From Acanthornis magna (taxonomy: Eukaryota > Chordata > Aves > Passeriformes > Acanthizidae), in NCBI GenBank assembly GCA_036785705.1, contig JAWUZG010000970.1, forward strand, positions 3,568,501 through 3,632,500: a stretch of DNA of 64,000 nucleotides, given 5' to 3'. The position numbers and the translations under genes are program-made. Below, one piece after another: positions 47,961-59,750 of the stretch. Position 1 is the first letter of the stretch; each line of letters opens with the position of its first letter. The notes under the pieces were generated by a model that saw only the letters and a program-made list of their open reading frames with translations, did no database searches and was not told where the DNA came from.

Positions 47961-50900
47961 AAATATAGAGTTCTGCAGTAGTTTCATAGGCAATTTGTTG
48001 CTTTGTAATTGTGAATTCTACATCATCAAAGACTGTAAACCTGTCAGTTTCTTGTTGAACCTGTCTATATTATAACCCTTTAGTCATTAATTGTTGACCA
48101 AGTCTGAGACTAGATGGATTTAGCTGCACCTAGAGGTCTCTGAGATGTTTTAAAAAGCAAGGGTGTCTCACTGAAGCTTGTGATTCAGCAGGAGGGACCA
48201 CAACCTGGTTAGCCTATAATTCATCTTAACAGATCACAGAGTTGTTACTTATATACTGCAATGCCAATATTTTGATATTGTATTAAAACTAAATCTAATT
48301 ATAATCATACACATAATCACTGTGTTCTACTTCTCACACCTGGCAAATGTCCTCTCAACTACTCTGCTGTGAGAATCACAGCCACACCAGAACAGGGATG
48401 TGCTAGTGTCATCAAAGTGAACAGTCACAGCAAGGCAACAAACATCATAATGACAATGGTCCCCATTAAGCATGAAATGGTGTTAATGGTTCAAAGGTGA
48501 ATCAACTCTGTGTGCTTATTAGTTTTGACCCACCAGGCACGTACCTAACCCTCCATTGAGGAACAACACAGTCACAGGTTGTTTGTATCAAAGGGGATAA
48601 GGTTCAACCAGAAAAATTATACAGATAACTTAAGCAAAATGAATGTAAAAATTAAAGCATACATAAAACTCTGTTACACTTTCATAGAGTGTGCATCCTA
48701 ATCAGTCATTTATCTTCCTTCATCGCTAATCATTTATGCTGAAACCTGAAAGTGCATTACATAATACACTGAAAATACCACTTATTTTTGACACAATTAA
48801 GAGCATAATACTAGAAATTACTTTCCAGTTCTTTTAGCCCAATCTTATTCTTTTGCAATTATTGCACTATAGAATTCCTTTCATAATCTTACTGACTTGC
48901 ATTTTGAAAGTAATTACTCCAATTAAGAGTTAAATAAATTGCTTTACAAGAAGATTGGAATTCCATTGTATTTTTCTTAGTTCAATGCATTAGTAATCAG
49001 TTTTCTTATTTCTTCTTCTGCTAATAGTATCCTTTAGCTTAAATATCTCTCTCCTATGCCCCACTAGGGTTTTTTCTAATCCTCACAAACTGGGGTAAAT
49101 ATCTTTTTCTTAGTTGTTCCTGTCATGAATTATCACAGTGTGACCTGGGGGGCAAGGGGAATGCACTGCCACAATTTCTTCTGACACCAAGCCTACAGCA
49201 GATACAGTTTCTGCTATTTTCTAAGAAAACAGCTTTATCATATCCAATCTTAACCCATTTCCTTTAAATCAATCTTCAAAGTTTGATTGTAAGTATTAGT
49301 TCCTTGTACTGACAGCTAGTTTACTTGGGATGCATATATTTTTAAATGCCAAGGTCATTAACAAAACTGTGAAAGAAGAGTGTTTGCAAAACTCTTTCTT
49401 TAGGTTCACCATTTATAATCTCAAGACAGACAAGTCAGCATCTGACATTTAACACTGTTCACCTCTGCCGGCATGGGATCTTTGTTAACATTTCATTATT
49501 CCTCGTACTTCATGATAATTTCATATGTGATGCTGAATTCCAGATGCATCACGAAAATGCTAGAGAGCCTAATTTTAACTTTTTCTTCCCCCAGATTTTT
49601 GTCTGTAAATGTTGAGAAGTTTTGAATGAAGTTTTTCTACCACGTATGTAGTGATTTGCAATAGTTAAACTTGTATTGAATTTTGTTTTGTTTTCCATGC
49701 TTCCTTCATAATTGTTCTAAAATTTGCATCCAATTGAGATTAGATAAATTTTGGTATGGTTTCCAAGCAATACTATTTCCTTCTCTTTTCCCATCTTCAA
49801 TACAAGTACTGGACTTGTAATTGTCTAAACATTTGAAGTAATCAGTTTAAATGCAGCTGCTGCCCTTCATTCAGTCAAAACATTATTCCCAACAGAATAT
49901 TTTTGCAAGTTGCAAATTAATTATTTTTTAATATAGCAATTATCAAACATTCCTATGGGACTGTTAACTAGAAAAAATGGGCTAAAGTTTCATTATGTTA
50001 TGATTCATGTTTCTTAGAGCCCAAGATACTCAAGTACTAAAGGTACTCTGTTATTTAGAAAAACACGCTACTTAAAAGGACAAAAGTTTAATATTTCCCT
50101 GAAGCTACTGAAAACTTGTCATCAGTGCCTATGTCTGTGCAATCTTTCAGTATGCAAAGTGAGCGGCAGCCACTCTAAGTGTAAATCAGTTACTTTTGTT
50201 GAGTCATTTTCAAAAATTCGAAGTTAAAGAAGATTCACGTGAAAGGTTTCCTCACAACCAGTTTGCTGATGGATGACTTGCCTCACAAGTATTAAACTGC
50301 TCAGAGAAAACTCAAAACCATTTGTCCACTGAGATCAATCTCATATTAAAAAAATATTAAAAAAAAGAAAAAACATCCAAGCCCTCCTCTAACCTGAAGT
50401 TTCACTACATTTTGCTATGAAAAATGTTAAATGGAGGAACTTCCTGCTGAGACTGAATATCTATTCCCATAGCAGGAAAAAAAAGTGTTTCATTTTTTTT
50501 CCTTCTAGAAGTGTCATGCCCTGTAACTCTCTAACTCTGTAACTCTCTCACATATGTAGCATGTGTGCTGAGTACCCCCATAAACAGTACTGTAATCACC
50601 AAGACTACCTAATGGCTTTTGATTTTTTAGTATGACTTTTTCCCTGGGCAATTACCAAGAAACAAGATCAATTTTTAAAAAAGTATCCAAGAAAAACCCA
50701 TTTCCAGCTGAACAAATAAATTTTAGATGAGTCAAAATTAGTTAGAAGAAGCCCTGGTTTGATCTTTGAGAATGATTAAGAGTGTAAGTGTAATTTATTA
50801 TAATTCATTGAAAATTAAAACATACTCTCACAAACAGGTAATCTTAGAGATAATTTGAAATGTTTTCAAATTCACTAATGAAAATCAATTGTTTTTAATG

Positions 50901-51101
50901 TCCCATCTTGAAAAGGGAAATGTACAGGGTCATACTTAAAAAGATTAGAATTATAACTAATAAGAGTATTTTCCCCAAAAGAATGTAAAGAGGTTTTGTG
51001 GAACTTATTTTTACATGAAAAAGATGAATGGTATTGAATAGAAATGCACATTCAAAATTTCCCCTGCATTAATCTGTAAAACAACATTAATATTTTAATT
51101 G
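47961..51101. other. Unannotated AT-rich stretch
   Basis: About 3.1 kb without a recognised gene or repeat and with no frame above about 60 codons. A short tandem of GTAACTCTCTAACTC type lies at about 50522-50551. Confidence 0.5.
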
Positions 51102-52252
51102 TGCACTGAGAGGAGCCAATTCAGTTTTGATTTGTCTCCAAACTGGCTGTGGGAGAGGGGTTGCACACTTGCCACTTGCAGGACGCGACTAGGAGAAGAT
51201 GGGAGAAAGCCTTGTGTCTGGGGACACTTTGCCTGGCAACCATTTCATGTTTCACATGAGACAGGCTGCCAGCAGGGGAACATGCAGGACACTGTACCCT
51301 CCAGAGACATTCTCCAATTGGATGGTGAAAGGTCTCCACCAGTGGACTGCAGTGGACCTCTGGACTGGGCCAATGGACTCCTGTCAGCAGGCGGGCTTTG
51401 GGAGGGGCCAGCGGGCATAAAAGTAATTGTGCCACAAGCTCTGGGTCTTGGGAGTTGAAGCCTTTTTGAGTTGGGGACTTTTGGGGTCAGGTTTGTTTGT
51501 TTGGGGCTTTGGAGCTGGGGCTTGCTGACTCTGGGTTTTTTTGAGTTTTAGCCTTTTTGGTTGAGAGTTTGGAGCGCAGGCTTTCTGCTTGGGGCCTTTT
51601 TGAGTCGGGGTTTGTGAGTCTTGTCTTTTTGGACTTCTGGGTCTTGTGTTTTTTGCTCTGGCTCCAGCTTGCCGAGGTCCACTTGCAGGACATCGGCTGA
51701 CCTTTCAGCCGCATGTGCAGCCTGTGTCCTGCCCTACCCCTTCGCCTATCCCAGCCGCCGCCTGTTCTACTGCCCTGCCTGCTTCGTCCCTGCATTCCTG
51801 CCTGAATCACTTGCATCCAACACTGCCTGCCTCCGATCCAGCCTGTCACCGCCATCCACATCGCGACCCTGTCCAGGGTTCTGAACCTCCTGCCCGATCC
51901 CCGCTCGCTCACCACTGTCGGGCCGCCCGTCACCGCGGAGCTGTGACCCTGGGGCCGTGTCTCTCCGAGAGCTGGGCAGGCTCCCCAGGAGGCAGCGCGC
52001 ACACCGCACCTTCTGCCGCGTGAAACCTTCACGGCACTCCCCGAGCCTCTCTCTCTCTCCTCCCCATCCTTCTCCATTTTCCCTCCTCCTTTTCTGTCTT
52101 TTCTAGCTCTCTTTAGTAAGGCAATTACTTCTTTCTTTTTCTGTTCGTTACCAATAAATGGCCTTCAGATGTTGTCTAGGTTGACTTAGTTTTGTTCCAG
52201 ACCATCTATTTTTAAAAGAACTCCTCACAGTTCCCCACAGTGGAACGTGACA
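51102..52252 (+). mobile_element. CpG-rich LTR-like block, + strand
   Basis: CATAAAAG at 51416-51423 is preceded by a GC-rich U3-like segment. It is followed by G/T-skewed degenerate repeats of CCTTTTTGAGT-like words (about 51440-51660), a CpG-rich, C-rich segment (51660-52040), a pyrimidine tract and AATAAA at 52153-52158. The block ends near GAACGTGACA at 52252. The order promoter, transcribed leader, poly(A) signal, short tail fits an ERV LTR with a very long R, or an LTR plus leader. Ends are estimated and no target duplication was confirmed. Frames of 196 codons (51487-52077, minus) and 125 codons (51646-52023, plus) are low-complexity by-products. Confidence 0.5.
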
Positions 52253-53603
52253 CTACCCATCCATTTAGATATCCTCATTTTGTCCCAAAATATTTATACT
52301 CAATTGACTACAGATTTCATATAAATTCTTTCACAAAACAGAAAAGGGTATAGATTCTTCTACTGATCTATACTTTTCCAGTTAGTTTTATGAATTCCTA
52401 GATTAGAAGCCTGAGAGCAGGACTGTTAAGACAATAAAGGTCTGCTAAACCTGCGCATCTTAGAATCTAGTCATAATGCAACTCCATTTCTGAAAAACAT
52501 TTCTTCCAATTTTGATTTTACAAAATTGCCACAAAATATAAGAGAAGTCCAAAATAAAAATTAGGAAATCAGACAGGCCTCAAAGGACACACCATTAACT
52601 TTGGGACAGTCTTTTTAGATTTGGAATTTTATAGACAAAAAAAAAAAATTCTTAGATGTGAATTATGCATATATTAGAGTATTAAAAGACTTATAAAGAC
52701 AGTAAAACCTGGAAACTCTTTAAATTATAATCTGTAGAAGCATATTGCCCATAATACATTTTAAAATATCTCTGTATATTTGGGTTGAGACATAAGAAAT
52801 GAACAGCACATTTGATAACATCTATCTATTTTGATCAACAGTTATTTCTTTTTCTTCAAAGTTTATTGTAATCATGCAACATTGTAAAAAAATAATTCAG
52901 GTCATTGTTTTCAGATGTAACTACAAAATTCTATAGGAAAGCTACAAATTTCACAAGATAGCACAGGCTTCCCTGTATAATTATCATGGACAAAACACTT
53001 CACAAAAACAGTAAAAACCAGAAATATTTGTTTCAAACATAACAATGAGAAAGTAAATATGTCTGTAAGTAAACCAAAAATTATGAAATTCAAACGTGAT
53101 TTAAAATCTAAAAAAAGAGTAGTATATGTAATACCCCAAGTTACCACAAAATAAAGTGGGAAGCTACCACTTGCTGGCTGCAAAACTCACTAATAAGTCT
53201 ATGCTCACAACTCTGTCATGTTGATTCAAATCTGAGTTGTTCATTCAGATTGCCATTGTTTGAATTTACAAGGGTTTCTACTGAACAGAGTTGAGGCTCC
53301 TGTTACTGCAGACTATGAGCACTTAAAAAGCATGCTATTGAAATCTATACAGAAATAGAAAAAGACACACACAAAAAACCAACCTTAACTTTTAAGTTGA
53401 AAATATTCTTGCTGCTTAAAAATACTATGAAAGTAACTGAGTAAATTTTAAAATTTCATTATTTTGTTACATGAAGGCTCAGACTTGTTAAAAGGTGGTA
53501 GAATATATTTGGTGAAAATCTTCTGACACCAGCAGTATTGTTATAACTGAGATTTGACAGTTATGAGCAGATGCATTCATGAAGCTTAATATTCTGAGTT
53601 TAG
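52253..53603. other. Unannotated stretch
   Basis: AT-rich; no feature is recognised. Confidence 0.5.
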
Positions 53604-53700
53604 AAGCACTCAATCCCACTGACTTTGTGGGATTGTTAAACACGTCATTGATGAAGATATTAAACTGTATTGGTCCCATTACAGACCCGTGAGAGACAAT
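53604..53700 (-). mobile_element. CR1 reverse-transcriptase scrap, minus strand
   Basis: The minus strand encodes HGSVMGPIQFNIFINDVFNN, a decayed copy of the CR1 polymerase palm block (normally GxxLGPxLFNxFIND). Only about 100 bp is left. Confidence 0.75.
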
Positions 53701-53704
53701 ATAT

Positions 53705-54092
53705 ATTTTATAGATAATAAGACAGCAAGAAAATATTAACAAATTAACATACACAGAGACTTAGGTTTTATTCCTTAAGCATCATTATTTGTACCTATAT
53801 TTAATGCATTTTGCCAGTGGCTCTCATTCTGGTTAGACTAAAGTCTGGCAGGGGCTAGCTATTGTGCCCTTTGACAGTAGAGGAGGCAAGTGGGACTCCT
53901 CAGTACTTTGCTGCCATCATGTGCCTGGTGAAATAAATAAAATTAGAGGAAATTATGATGTTAACAAAAGATGATGTTAGTAACTTACCAATGAGCTAAG
54001 TTGCCAATGAGGCAAACAACTGTACAGCAAGACTGAGATTCTTTTAGAAGTGTGACTTTTAGTCACTGGCGTTTTCTAAAAATATCCACAAC
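53705..54092. other. Unannotated spacer
   Basis: Nothing is recognised, apart from AAATAAATAAAATTAG at about 53932-53947. Confidence 0.45.
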
Positions 54093-54215
54093 AAATGTCA
54101 TAGAATCATAGAAGACTGGAAAAGACCATTAAGACCAATGTCTGACTTAATATACGACCATGCCCACTAAACCACATTGCCAAGTGCAACATCATGGCTC
54201 ACATCTTCTCCCTTT
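54093..54215 (-). mobile_element. CR1 3' tip fragment, minus strand
   Basis: CATAGAATCATAGAAGACTG, then GAAAAGACCATTAAGACCA and a block around CACTAAACCACATTGCCAAG, is the reverse complement of the last ~120 bp of CR1. Confidence 0.85.
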
Positions 54216-55045
54216 CAGGTTCTTTAAGAGACAGTGTTTGAACTGTGCCTGGTAACATTTATGACCCCTTCAACTAGCAAAAACATCTGATTTGGATGCC
54301 CTGAAGAAAAAGTTCAACCTACCTACAGAAGTAATAGCTATGATCAAAACCAGCTGTTCTGAGGAATACCAGGTTTTAGAGTCATCCTGATGAACTTCAG
54401 GTCAATTAAAAGTTGACCTGAGTCTTACTTAGTCTTACTAATACTAACCATGGTCTGCTACACAGTACAGTTGAAGTGAATGAACCCCACCTAATTTTCT
54501 GTGCCTATAACAACTCTGGCCAAAATTTCCTCTGTGAGAGGAAATTAACTACTTATCCCAAAAAAAAAAGTCTTTAAAAGAAACTACTTACATTTAAAAG
54601 AAAAAAATCCAGAAGTTGTAAAGGTATGCTTAAAGAGAAATCAATTTATATCAGAGTGTCTGATGGCAAATAAGTCCATGCAAAGTTGGAGGGAGATGCC
54701 CAAAAGCTGGAGGATGGTTCAGATACTTTGATGTTGGCAGAAGGAAAATTATCTGGAGAAGATATAAGAAAACTAGCCTGTATAGAAAGAGTTTGGCTGT
54801 CAATTGTAGTTACAATATGTACAATTATGTTACATATGTACAATATGTAAGAAATGATGTTATTTTCTTAAGAAATATCTAGTCGTGTAGTAGCAATCCT
54901 TTCTCAGAATTGTTATCTAGCTTGTAGTATAAAACATGGTGTTCTCATTTAACAATCTACAAGGCTACTAACAAGGGATGATTGCATTTTATCCTTCATC
55001 TTTTTCAGAAAATGAGAAATTTCATATGACAAACTCTGGAAAGAA
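54216..55045. other. Unannotated stretch
   Basis: No feature is recognised. Confidence 0.45.
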
Positions 55046-57480
55046 TTAGAGTCATAGAATATCCTGTGCAGGAATAGACTCACAAGGAGTGAATCATTGA
55101 AGTCCAGATCCTGGTGCTGCACAAGACAGCTTCAAGAATCACACTGTCTGCCTGAGAGCATTGTCCAAACACTTATTGAGCCCTGTGAGGCTTCGTGCTG
55201 TGACGACTTCCCTGAGGAGTCTTCCAGCATCCCACCTAAACCTTCCATGACACAACTTCAGGCCATTCTCTTGAGTCCTGTCACTGGAAACCAGAGAAGA
55301 GATCAGCGTCTGCCCCTCTGCTTTTCCTCATGAGGAAGTTGTAGACTTCAGTGAAGTCTCTCCTCAGCCAAATTATCTCAGCTGCTCCTCCTAGGCCCTT
55401 TACCATCTTCACAGCCCTCCTCTGGAGACTCTAATAGCTTTATATCCTTCTTATATTGTGGTGCCCAAATCTGCACACTGCACTCAAGGTGAGGCTACCA
55501 CAATGCAGAACAAAGCAGGACAATCCCTTCCCTTGCCCAGCTGGTGATGCTGTGCCTGATGCACCCCGGGACACGGCTGGCCCTCCTGGCTGCCAGGGCA
55601 CTGTCAACTCATATTCACCTTGTCATGCACCAGGACCCCTTTCCACAGAGCTGCTTTCCATCCTCTTGTTCCGCTGTCTATACACACAACCAGGATTGTC
55701 CCGTTACAGGTGAGGAATGTGGCACTTGCCCTTGTTAAACTTCATATGGTTGGTGATTGCCCATCTCTCTGGTTTGCCAAGGTCTCTCTGCAGGGTCTCC
55801 CTGCCCTTGAGGGAGTCCACAGCTCTTCCCAATTTAGTACCATAGGCAAACTTTCTTAATATTCCTTCAAGTCCTGCATCCAAATAATTTATGAAGATGT
55901 TAAAGAGAATGGGGCCTAAGATGCAGCCCTGTGGAATCCCACAAGTGACAGGTAACCAGTCTGATGCCACCCCACTCACTATAAACCTTTGCACCCAACC
56001 TGTGAGCAAGTTGTTCACCCATCACCCACTGTGTTTATCCAGCTGTGGGCTGGACATTTTGCCCTGGAGGATACTGTGAGAGACAGTATAGAAAGCTTTA
56101 TTGAAGTCCAAAAGGATTACATCACCTGGCTTCCCTTGATCAGCTAAGAGCATTACCTTGTCATAAAAGGAAATTAAATTTGACAAGCAGGACTTTCTGC
56201 TCATGAAGCAGTGCTGGCTGTGACCAATGATTGTTTTTTTCAGTACCTCCCAAATAATCTCCATAATTTTACCAGTCACTAAAGTCAAACTTACAGGCCT
56301 GCAGTTGTCAGGCTCATCCTCTTTGTCCTTCTTGAAAACTGGGACAATGTTATCCAGCCTCCAGTCAACTGGGGTCTCTCCAGTTTCCCAAGAACATTCA
56401 AAAATCATTGAGGGGTCCCACTGACAGACCCCAGAACCTCCAAAAGGATTTCCAATGACACCAGCCTTAGAGATGTGTTGATCTGATTAGTCTGCCTGTT
56501 CCTTTAGATAGTCTTCTTTGTTACAGGAAGGATAAAGGAAAATAATACCTGTGCTTCTGATCTTTCAAACAATCTTGCCAAGGCCCTGAAATCTTTGGTT
56601 ATCCTCAGACTTCTTTTTGTTGTCTCATCACTGCCAACTTGAAGAACTAATATGGATCAGAGGGCCCTATTAAGCTGCAAAGTTTTTCAGTAATGTCCCT
56701 TACCCAAGCCCCTGGGAGACATCAGACTTCCCTGTAACCTGGGTCCAGTCTGCATATCGGGCTCTCCATTCACCTCAGAAGGGGATCACCTATGACATCT
56801 ACCCTTCTTTTCCTCATAACAGAGGAAGTCATGATGCTGGGGTAGGCTGTGTTGCCCTAGGTGGCTCCTTTCTCAGAAGGATTTTCACCCACCTCATCAG
56901 TTGATTGTCCTTCTGGTTTCAGAGCCTCATACATGTAAAAGCTGCCAGTCCGACTTATCATTATCAGGTTTTCAGGAGGAGAAGCATTCTTCCTACCTGG
57001 GCAACAACCAGCTTCCAGCCTTCAGGTTCAACAGATCCTTGACTAACTACTTGACAAGTTTCCAAATCCATCTGCGTCTCCATTACAGCGGAGGTTTGTG
57101 AATCCTGAGGCTGTAGCACCTCGAGAATAACCTATCAAACTCTTACTCATTTTCTCAAATACTGCACAGCCTGTTCACTTCCTCCTGTAGTTCCTTCTCC
57201 TGATGACACAGCTCAACAACAACAGCACACCATCTGAAAAGGAATGATTGTCAGCCTCATGGAAAGGCATTAGGCACTCCTGGCAACCTGAGAACTGAGA
57301 GCAACGTCTACCATCAGAAGGCTGGGGGCCTCTGACACAGCTGGTGCAGTGCCTCCAGCAGCTACAGACGAATGTGCTCTGCAGCATCCCAAAACCACAC
57401 TTGAAGGACCATACACTACTGGGACTGGGAATGAAAAGATCTCTTTGAGCCCTTCTTCACCAACTGCTGTGTCTGTCCAC
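55046..57480 (-). mobile_element. CR1 LINE, minus strand, endonuclease region missing
   Basis: This is the longest CR1 in the window. Reading leftward on the minus strand, there is an ORF1-like part (about 56480-57480) with a hydrolase-like GDS block now read as VIGDPLLR near 56772-56796. The reverse transcriptase follows directly at 55704-56408. Its landmarks are DWRLDNIVPVFKKDKEDEP, ILLDFNKAFYTVSHSILQ, CGIPQGCILGPILFNIFIN and RKFAYGTKLGRAV. The last block should carry the FADD catalytic pair, and both aspartates are replaced. The C-terminal part and 3' UTR run to the tail near 55046. The endonuclease domain expected between ORF1 and the polymerase is absent. Stops and frameshifts separate the pieces. 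It cannot be active. Confidence 0.9.
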
Positions 57481-57545
57481 CGCCTCCATTGGCTGTTCCC
57501 AGTTGGTTGAAGGGGAGCTCCTTTCCGCTTGAACTGCTTAGCAAT

Positions 57546-57873
57546 TGTTGCACTGTGGGAACTGCAGGCTTGTAGTGAGAACTACCTTGCAGTGGGAACT
57601 GCTTGTTTGCCTCGGTTCACAGGCATCGATTCTGGCTCAAAACAAGCAAGAATTCAAAACAGTGATATCCAGATACTCACAGCTGTTCTTATTGCAAGAC
57701 ATTGTTCTAACTGTAGGTAGTCAGTGACATTGTGGAGTGGTGAATTGAGAGCCAATGGATGTGTGACATGAATGTTAGAAATAATATAAAAAGAGTCCTT
57801 GGGAAATAAAGAGTAGTTCCTTTCTTTGACCGGAAGTTGTTGTGTGTCTTTGCATGTCGAGTCCATCTCAACA
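57546..57873 (+). mobile_element. ERVK-type LTR (~328 bp), + strand
   Basis: The block starts TGTTGCACTGTGGGAACTGC, and its TGTTGCA opening matches the U3 start of the ERVK-type LTR at 4.8 kb. TATAAAAAG lies at 57785-57793 and AATAAA at 57805-57810, only 11 bp later, the same compact layout as in that LTR. It ends in CATCTCAACA at 57873. U3 holds three related words (GTGGGAACTGC 57555, GTGAGAACTAC 57575, GTGGGAACTGC 57592). No 6 bp target duplication is evident, and a CpG-rich stretch follows, so this may be an LTR with a remnant of leader rather than a clean solo LTR. Confidence 0.65.
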
Positions 57874-58115
57874 ATGACATAGTACCATGCCCTGGATGAT
57901 GCGCCGTGCCCTGTTCGCTCACCCTGGCTGACACGCCGAGTTCCTGATGCTTGGGCTCCCTGCAGGCCCCTAATGAGAGAGTACGAACAGCCACCGTCCC
58001 TGCCGGTTCTGTCCATGCTGAGGAAACTGCTCTAGGGCAAAATGTCAGCTCCACTTGGGTCTCTGGCACTATAAATTCACTCTGCTCACTGCGATCCCCT
58101 GCTCCACTGCAGGAT
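57874..58115 (+). mobile_element. CpG-rich stretch after LTR, possible ERV leader
   Basis: About 240 bp of CpG-rich sequence follows the LTR and then gives way abruptly to AT-rich DNA. It may be retroviral untranslated leader or an extended U5. I see no TGG-starting primer-binding site directly after the LTR. A minus-strand frame of 143 codons across the LTR and this stretch (57707-58138) is incidental. Confidence 0.35.
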
Positions 58116-59639
58116 CCCTGAAAAAAATCTTCTGTCAATCCTTACAGCAGGTTTGTGGTTGCTTCTTGGTCTACTCTTTGGTGAAGCTTGTGTCAAAGTG
58201 GACTTTGTTCTTGAACACCATTTTGGTCTTATTATGGTAGTCTTTCACTAGACTGTCTATTGTCTGGTTTAAGTATTCATTTATTGTATTTTTAAATTGC
58301 ATACATAAAGGAGATATACCATCAGATTGAATATTTTTCAAGTACTCAGTTTCATAAAAATAACAACTTTACAATCTTCAGCACTTCCTCACTCAATAGT
58401 ACAATTTTAGTATTACTACAGATGGAAATCAACATGAAAAAATTTAACCCACAATCACATTTTTATAAGGAACCAAAAAATTGCTATATGCTCAAAACTT
58501 TTTTAAAAACTACTCTGATGTAAAACTATTTCATTAACTTAATTATAAAGTCAAGAGCTATTAACATCTTCATTAAAAAATAATGTTTTGTAGATTTTCC
58601 AGACTCACAGCTGTTCTCAAAAGGCTTTTCAATGACAAAACCCTATCTGCAAAACAGAATTTTGACAATAAATTGGTTTCTGGAATCAAAGATTACTTTT
58701 TTTACCAGCTTTACTCTAAAAGAACTCAATTTTTGTCATGAGATCCAAGTTTAAAGCCCTGCCATGCAGAAATATAAAACTCCTGTGATAATGCTTTTCA
58801 GTCTGCATTCATGAACATGAAGACCATGGTTGAAGCACATGGTTCCTGACATCTATTGACTAATTAAGAAAATTCCATAAAAATGTTACGCATAAGGTCG
58901 AGCGTAGGCAATCCATGTTAATTTAAGAGACGCTTTAAAAAGAGATATGCAAGACACAATTATCATTCTAATGAAGAAAAATTGGACAAATTGTTTAGAA
59001 AATAATTTCGTAGACTATCAACTTTTTATGTTCAATTGCTTATGCTCATCTTACAAGCTGGTTAAGTTTCTCTAATAACCGAGGGTGGAACAATTAGGAG
59101 CAAAAAATCTAACTAAGAAAAAGTCCCAATACTTGTAACCTTTTTGAAATATTTAAGATGAAGTTCCTATAAATGAGACATTCAAATAATCAGAAGTTTT
59201 AAACACAAAACAAAATTAATTTCATTCTTAGAGCACTTGGAAATACTGCCACTTTTACAAAAGATGTGCCTTATTAATGCATATTTCTGCTATTAAAACA
59301 AAAAGTCACTACAACATTGGAAGTATGTGTATGAATGCTAACTGTTACAAAAAATTCACTCATCATGTGACTAAAATTTTGGGAGAAGTAATATTGAGCT
59401 TTAATAGTGAAAATAGGAGACTCTTTCCCTTGGCCAGCTCAAATTTTTTTAACACTATTACCTTTATTACTGTCCCAAATTATATTATGTTACTTGCTAT
59501 ATATTTCATAACCCACTGTAAATTTCAGTGGATTTTCCTCTACCTACAATTTTTTACTGTAAGTCTTAAATCTGTTTGTGAGTTCATGAACCATATCTTT
59601 AGAGGTCATTGATACTGTATGGATGTGCGTATTTGTGGC
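58116..59639. other. Unannotated AT-rich stretch
   Basis: No feature is recognised. A 111-codon frame at 59277-59612 lacks any signature and has AT-driven composition. Confidence 0.45.
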
Positions 59640-59750
59640 CATTTATGTGTATATGCATACACATATATGTATATATACAGATATGTATATACATATATAC
59701 ATATACATATACACATATATTTATACATATATACACATTTATATGTAGTT
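59640..59750. repeat. (TA/CA)n dinucleotide-rich microsatellite
   Basis: Alternating ATAT, ACATAT and TATACA words over about 110 bp; likely polymorphic. Confidence 0.9.

Noticed and set aside
50602..50612. ACTACC as the left target duplication of the 51-52 kb block
   Set aside because: It would force a 1.6 kb LTR with 500 bp of ordinary AT-rich DNA and a mutated start; a 5-6 bp match over this distance is likely chance.
51487..52077. 196-codon minus-strand open frame, the longest in the window
   Set aside because: It lies on the complement of a CpG- and pyrimidine-rich LTR-like block. The product is low-complexity (Ser/Lys/Arg/Gly runs) and overlaps other long frames on the + strand, which is expected where stop codons are rare.
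57707..58138. 143-codon minus-strand frame
   Set aside because: It is antisense to an ERVK-type LTR and the CpG-rich stretch after it; a compositional by-product.
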